Shown one piece after another: positions 6,108 to 8,324 of a DNA stretch of 8,324 nucleotides; within the stretch, counting starts at the first letter, position 1; the number at the start of each line of letters is the position of its first letter. Below the pieces are notes generated by a model. It did no database searches and had not been told where the DNA came from. It saw only the letters and a list, made by a program, of their open reading frames with translations. The position numbers were made by a program, and so were the translations under genes. Source of the DNA: DASTHS01 sp035718085. Lineage in GTDB: Bacteria > Actinomycetota > Acidimicrobiia > Acidimicrobiales > Palsa-688. The stretch spans positions 1 to 8,324 of the forward strand of contig DASTHS010000038.1 of the NCBI GenBank assembly GCA_035718085.1, given 5' to 3'.

Positions 6108-6596
6108 GTGCCCTCCTTCGACGTCGTCTCCCAGGTCGACCCCCAAGAGGTCAAGAACGCGGTCGACCAGGCCCAACGCGAGCTGGCCACCCGGTTCGAC
6201 TTCAAGGGCACCGACAGCTCCATCGAGCTGTCGGGCCTCGAGCTCACCTTGCAATCGGAGACCGAAGACCGGCTCCGAGCCCTTGTGCAGCTGCTCGAGG
6301 AGAAGCTCGTCAAGCGCAAGATCTCGCTCAAGGCGCTCGACTACGGCAAGGTCGAGCAGGCCTCGAAGGGGGCGTCACGCCAGGTGATCACCCTCAAGGC
6401 CGGGCTGACCAGCGACGACGCCCGCGCCATCAACAAGCTGGTGAAGGAGAAGGCGCCCAAGGGGGTGCAGTCGTCGACGCAGGGCGACCAGGTGCGCGTC
6501 ACCGGCAAGAAGCGCGACGACCTGCAGGCGGTCATCGCCGCCCTGCGCGACGCCGACCTGGGCCTGCCGCTGCAGTTCGAGAACTTCCGCGACTGA
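6108..6596 (+). CDS. yajQ: YajQ family nucleotide / cyclic-di-GMP-binding protein
   Basis: This 162-residue protein matches the YajQ (UPF0234) family over its whole length. It starts PSFDVVSQVDPQEVKNAV, continues with the signature RELATRFDFKGT (24-35) and LEEKLVKRKISLKAL, and ends with a QVRVTGKKRDDLQAVIAALR segment and LPLQFENFRD. Family members have two ferredoxin-like domains and bind nucleotides or RNA. In Xanthomonas a relative binds cyclic di-GMP and acts with a transcription factor; whether that holds in Actinobacteria is not known from this sequence. The GTG at 6108 places the family's N-terminal P-S-F-D-V directly after the initiator. A longer upstream reading frame exists but is antisense to the ligase. 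It is divergent from the ligase by 16 bp and converges on htpX, with 8 bp between the stops. Confidence 0.96.
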   Translation: MPSFDVVSQVDPQEVKNAVDQAQRELATRFDFKGTDSSIELSGLELTLQSETEDRLRALVQLLEEKLVKRKISLKALDYGKVEQASKGASRQVITLKAGLTSDDARAINKLVKEKAPKGVQSSTQGDQVRVTGKKRDDLQAVIAALRDADLGLPLQFENFRD

Positions 6597-6604
6597 CCCG
6601 GTCG

Positions 6605-7483
6605 CTAGCGGCCCCGGCGACCCTGGCCGGCCCACTCGCCACCACGCAGGCGGGCGATGCGCTCTGCGGTGGGCGGGTGGTCGCTGAAGAAGCGCCCGAA
6701 GTCGACCTGCCGGCCGTTGAGCGGGTTGACGATGTAGAGCGCCGCCATCTCCGGCCGGGTCTGGGGCATGGGGATCTGGCGCGACGCCCGGTCGAGCTTC
6801 TCGAGAGCGCGGGCCAGCGGCTCGCCGTCGCCGATCAGGCGGGCGCCGGAGGCGTCGGCCTGGTATTCGCGGCTGCGGGAGAGGGCGAGCTGCAGCAGGG
6901 CCGCCGCCAGCGGGGCGAAGATGATGAGCGCGAGCGACGCGAACGCCCCCTGCTCGCCCTCGCGGCGGTCGCCGCCGGCGAAGATGTCGGCGAACCAGGC
7001 CAGGCGGGCCAGCATGGTGATGGCCATCGCCAGGGTGGCGGCGACCGACGAGATCAGGATGTCGCGGTTGCCGACGTGGCTCATCTCGTGGGCCAGCACG
7101 CCCCGCAGCTCGTCCCACGAGCAGACCTGCAGGATGCCGGCGGTCACCGCCACCGCTGCGTGCTCGGGGTTGCGGCCCGTGGCGAAGGCGTTGGGCTGCT
7201 GCGACGGCGAGATGTGCAGCCGGGGCATGGGCAGGCCGGAGCGGGCGCAGAGGTCGCGCACGATGGCGTAGTACTCGGGCACCTGCGCCTCGGTCACCGG
7301 CACGGCCCCGGCGGCCCGCACGGCGATGCGGTCGGAGAACCAGTACGACCCGCCGGTGAGGGCCAGGGCGAGCAGCAGGCCGATCACCAGCCCGGTGCCG
7401 CGCCCGATGGCGGCGCCCCCGGCGACGAGCACGGCCCCGAGGGCGCTGAGCAGCACGGCGGTCTTGACGGTGTTCCGGAACAT
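6605..7483 (-). CDS. htpX: HtpX-type M48 family zinc metalloprotease
   Basis: This 292-residue integral membrane protease is near the usual HtpX length. Hydrophobic segments lie at about residues 9-26 and 31-49, then near 142-165 and 182-201. The zinc site is HEMSH (H132, E133, H136) followed by GNRD, and the third ligand is Glu206 in SREYQADASGARL. The C-terminal FFSDHPPTAERIARL tail is also typical. HtpX degrades damaged or misfolded membrane proteins, with its active site on the cytoplasmic side, and is often linked to envelope stress. The ATG at 7483 is chosen over an upstream in-frame codon (7516) because it has a strong Shine-Dalgarno with 5-nt spacing and because the family begins at this point. 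It is divergent from the secreted repeat gene. No heat-shock operator could be recognised upstream. Confidence 0.96.
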   Translation of the reverse strand: MFRNTVKTAVLLSALGAVLVAGGAAIGRGTGLVIGLLLALALTGGSYWFSDRIAVRAAGAVPVTEAQVPEYYAIVRDLCARSGLPMPRLHISPSQQPNAFATGRNPEHAAVAVTAGILQVCSWDELRGVLAHEMSHVGNRDILISSVAATLAMAITMLARLAWFADIFAGGDRREGEQGAFASLALIIFAPLAAALLQLALSRSREYQADASGARLIGDGEPLARALEKLDRASRQIPMPQTRPEMAALYIVNPLNGRQVDFGRFFSDHPPTAERIARLRGGEWAGQGRRGR

Positions 7484-7488
7484 CGTTG

Positions 7489-7496
7489 CCTCCTCC
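7489..7496 (-). promoter_or_regulatory. Strong Shine-Dalgarno of htpX
   Basis: The minus strand reads GGAGGAGG, with 5 nt before the ATG at 7483. It settles the htpX start against the 11-residue longer alternative, whose extra residues would be read through this site. Confidence 0.8.
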
Positions 7497-7543
7497 ACCC
7501 CAGTGTGGGCCGCCAACCTGAGATGGCGGTGAGGCTCAAGGGC

Positions 7544-7549
7544 TACGGT
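7544..7549 (+). promoter_or_regulatory. Putative -10 for the secreted repeat gene
   Basis: TACGGT matches TAnnnT and ends 9 nt before the ATG at 7559; an in-frame GTG at 7553 is 3 nt away. No Shine-Dalgarno is visible, so a leaderless or near-leaderless transcript is plausible. No -35 was identified. Confidence 0.35.
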
Positions 7550-7558
7550 CCGGTGCCG

Positions 7559-8324
7559 ATGAACGGGGGCGTGCGGGTACTTCAGCGGGTCGCGTCTGCA
7601 GTCGCGGCCGGCGCCGTCGCAGTGACCTGCGTCGGCGCATCGGTGCTCGGCGCGTCGGTGGTCGGCGCGGCTGCGGCGGGCGCTGACCCGGTGACCACGG
7701 CGCCCGCCCCCCCGGCGCCCACCCCCGCACCGCCCACGCCCGCACCCGAGATCGCGTCGCCCGGCGCGCCGTCACCGTGGGAGGCGGTGTCGCCCTACTA
7801 CGAGGTGAGCCCGGCGGGCGTGGTGTGGCCGCTGGGAGGGGCCCCGGCGTTGGGCGACCTGTCGGGCACCAGGCTCGCCGCGCCGGTGATCGGGGTGACC
7901 ATGACCCCGGACACCGCCGGTTACTGGCTGGTGGCCGCCGACGGCGGCATCTTCAGCTTCGGCGACGCCCGGTTCTTCGGCTCGACCGGCGCGCTGCGCC
8001 TGGCTGCGCCGGTGGTCGGGCTGGCGGCCACGCCCGACGGCGGCGGCTACTGGCTCTTCGCCGGCGACGGCGGCATCTTCAGCTTCGGCGACGCCCGGTT
8101 CTTCGGCTCGACCGGTGCGATCCACCTGAACCAGCCTGTCGTCGGGCTGGCCCCCACGGCCGATGACGGCGGCTATTGGCTGGTGGCGTCCGACGGCGGC
8201 ATATTCAGCTTCGGTGACGCCGCCTTCCACGGCTCGACCGGGGCCATGCGTCTCGCACAGCCCATCGTCGGGATGGCGGCCACGCCCGACGGCGGCGGCT
8301 ACTGGCTCTTCGCCGGCGACGGCG
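7559..8324 (+). CDS. Secreted 42-residue-repeat protein, 3' end off window
   Basis: The first 255 residues of a longer gene are present; no stop codon is reached by the right edge. The N-terminus has an Arg-containing n-region and a long Ala/Val/Gly hydrophobic stretch ending AAAAGADPV, giving a signal peptide of about 40 residues. A Pro/Ala/Thr-rich linker follows (about 44-72), then a short unique segment. From residue 106 there are tandem 42-residue units with the pattern P-V-x-G-L-A-x-T-P-D-G-G-G-Y-W-L-x-A-x-D-G-G-I-F-S-F-G-D-A-x-F-x-G-S-T-G. Three are complete and a fourth is cut by the edge. The Tyr-Trp and DGGIFSFGD strands suggest a beta-propeller-like fold, as in many extracellular proteins of Acidimicrobiia. 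A catalytic or binding domain may follow beyond the window, but none is visible. A cell-surface or exported role is inferred. The start could be GTG at 7553, two codons earlier. Confidence 0.85.
   Translation, partial: MNGGVRVLQRVASAVAAGAVAVTCVGASVLGASVVGAAAAGADPVTTAPAPPAPTPAPPTPAPEIASPGAPSPWEAVSPYYEVSPAGVVWPLGGAPALGDLSGTRLAAPVIGVTMTPDTAGYWLVAADGGIFSFGDARFFGSTGALRLAAPVVGLAATPDGGGYWLFAGDGGIFSFGDARFFGSTGAIHLNQPVVGLAPTADDGGYWLVASDGGIFSFGDAAFHGSTGAMRLAQPIVGMAATPDGGGYWLFAGDG
7874..8324 (+). repeat. 126-bp tandem coding repeats
   Basis: Units start at 7874, 8000, 8126 and 8252 and are exactly 126 bp long, the last being truncated. Units 1 and 2 share an identical 51-bp run (7939-7989 and 8065-8115). 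Units 2 and 4 share another 51-bp identical run (8022-8072 and 8274-8324). The long identities at DNA level, including synonymous sites, point to recent duplication or gene conversion among units. Confidence 0.9.

Noticed and set aside
4866..6254. Open frame of 462 codons on the minus strand in another frame of the ligase
   Set aside because: Arg/Pro-rich frame-shifted shadow of the AMP-binding enzyme, whose true frame holds all ANL motifs.
6092..6331. N-terminal extension of the acyl-CoA ligase into yajQ
   Set aside because: The extra 80 residues are antisense to the conserved start of YajQ and do not look like an ANL N-terminus; the family-like sequence begins near 6091.
6583..6612. Possible bidirectional terminator between yajQ and htpX
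   Set aside because: Only a 5-bp GCGAC/GTCGC stem with a 7-nt loop could be drawn across the two stop codons, which is too weak to call.
7874..8324. Repeats as a CRISPR array
   Set aside because: The 126-bp units are an exact multiple of three, stay in one open frame and encode a conserved 42-residue protein motif, with no repeat-spacer structure.

Overview
This 8.3 kb window is very GC-rich chromosomal DNA from an actinobacterium, with nearly every third codon position G or C. The best taxonomic clue is the right-end gene. It encodes a secreted protein built from 42-residue repeats carrying GYWLVASDGGIFSFGDA-like motifs, a type I associate with the class Acidimicrobiia. The DUF222/HNH protein and the FadD36-like acyl-CoA ligase are also typical of Actinobacteria. 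The assignment is inferred from gene content, not proven.

Layout from left to right: (1) the start of a secreted helical protein on the minus strand, running off the left edge; (2) a divergent VOC/glyoxalase-like gene with a hairpin just past its stop; (3) a tRNA-Tyr(GTA) gene on the minus strand, with an encoded CCA and a perfect 13-bp hairpin with a UUCG loop 3 nt past its end; (4) a plus-strand pair made of a calcineurin-like phosphoesterase and a DUF222/HNH-domain protein, 10 bp apart; (5) a minus-strand pair made of an AMP-forming acyl-CoA ligase followed 27 bp later by an unrecognised 423-residue protein; (6) yajQ on the plus strand, starting 16 bp from the ligase start; (7) htpX on the minus strand, convergent with yajQ; (8) the start of the secreted 42-residue-repeat protein, running off the right edge.

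The genes are packed tightly. Three plus-strand starts (DUF222/HNH, yajQ and the repeat protein) lack a good Shine-Dalgarno and have a TAnnnT -10-like hexamer 7 to 9 nt upstream, which suggests leaderless transcripts. The secreted protein and htpX instead have strong Shine-Dalgarno sequences. The genes do not form one obvious pathway; the neighbourhood mixes housekeeping genes (tRNA-Tyr, htpX, yajQ) with lineage-specific ones.

I found no CRISPR array, integrase, transposase, toxin-antitoxin pair or recognisable defence island. The points most worth a second look are the HNH motif lacking its central Asn, the unrecognised protein with an apparent internal duplication, and the two-unit (252 bp) higher-order periodicity in the secreted repeat gene.
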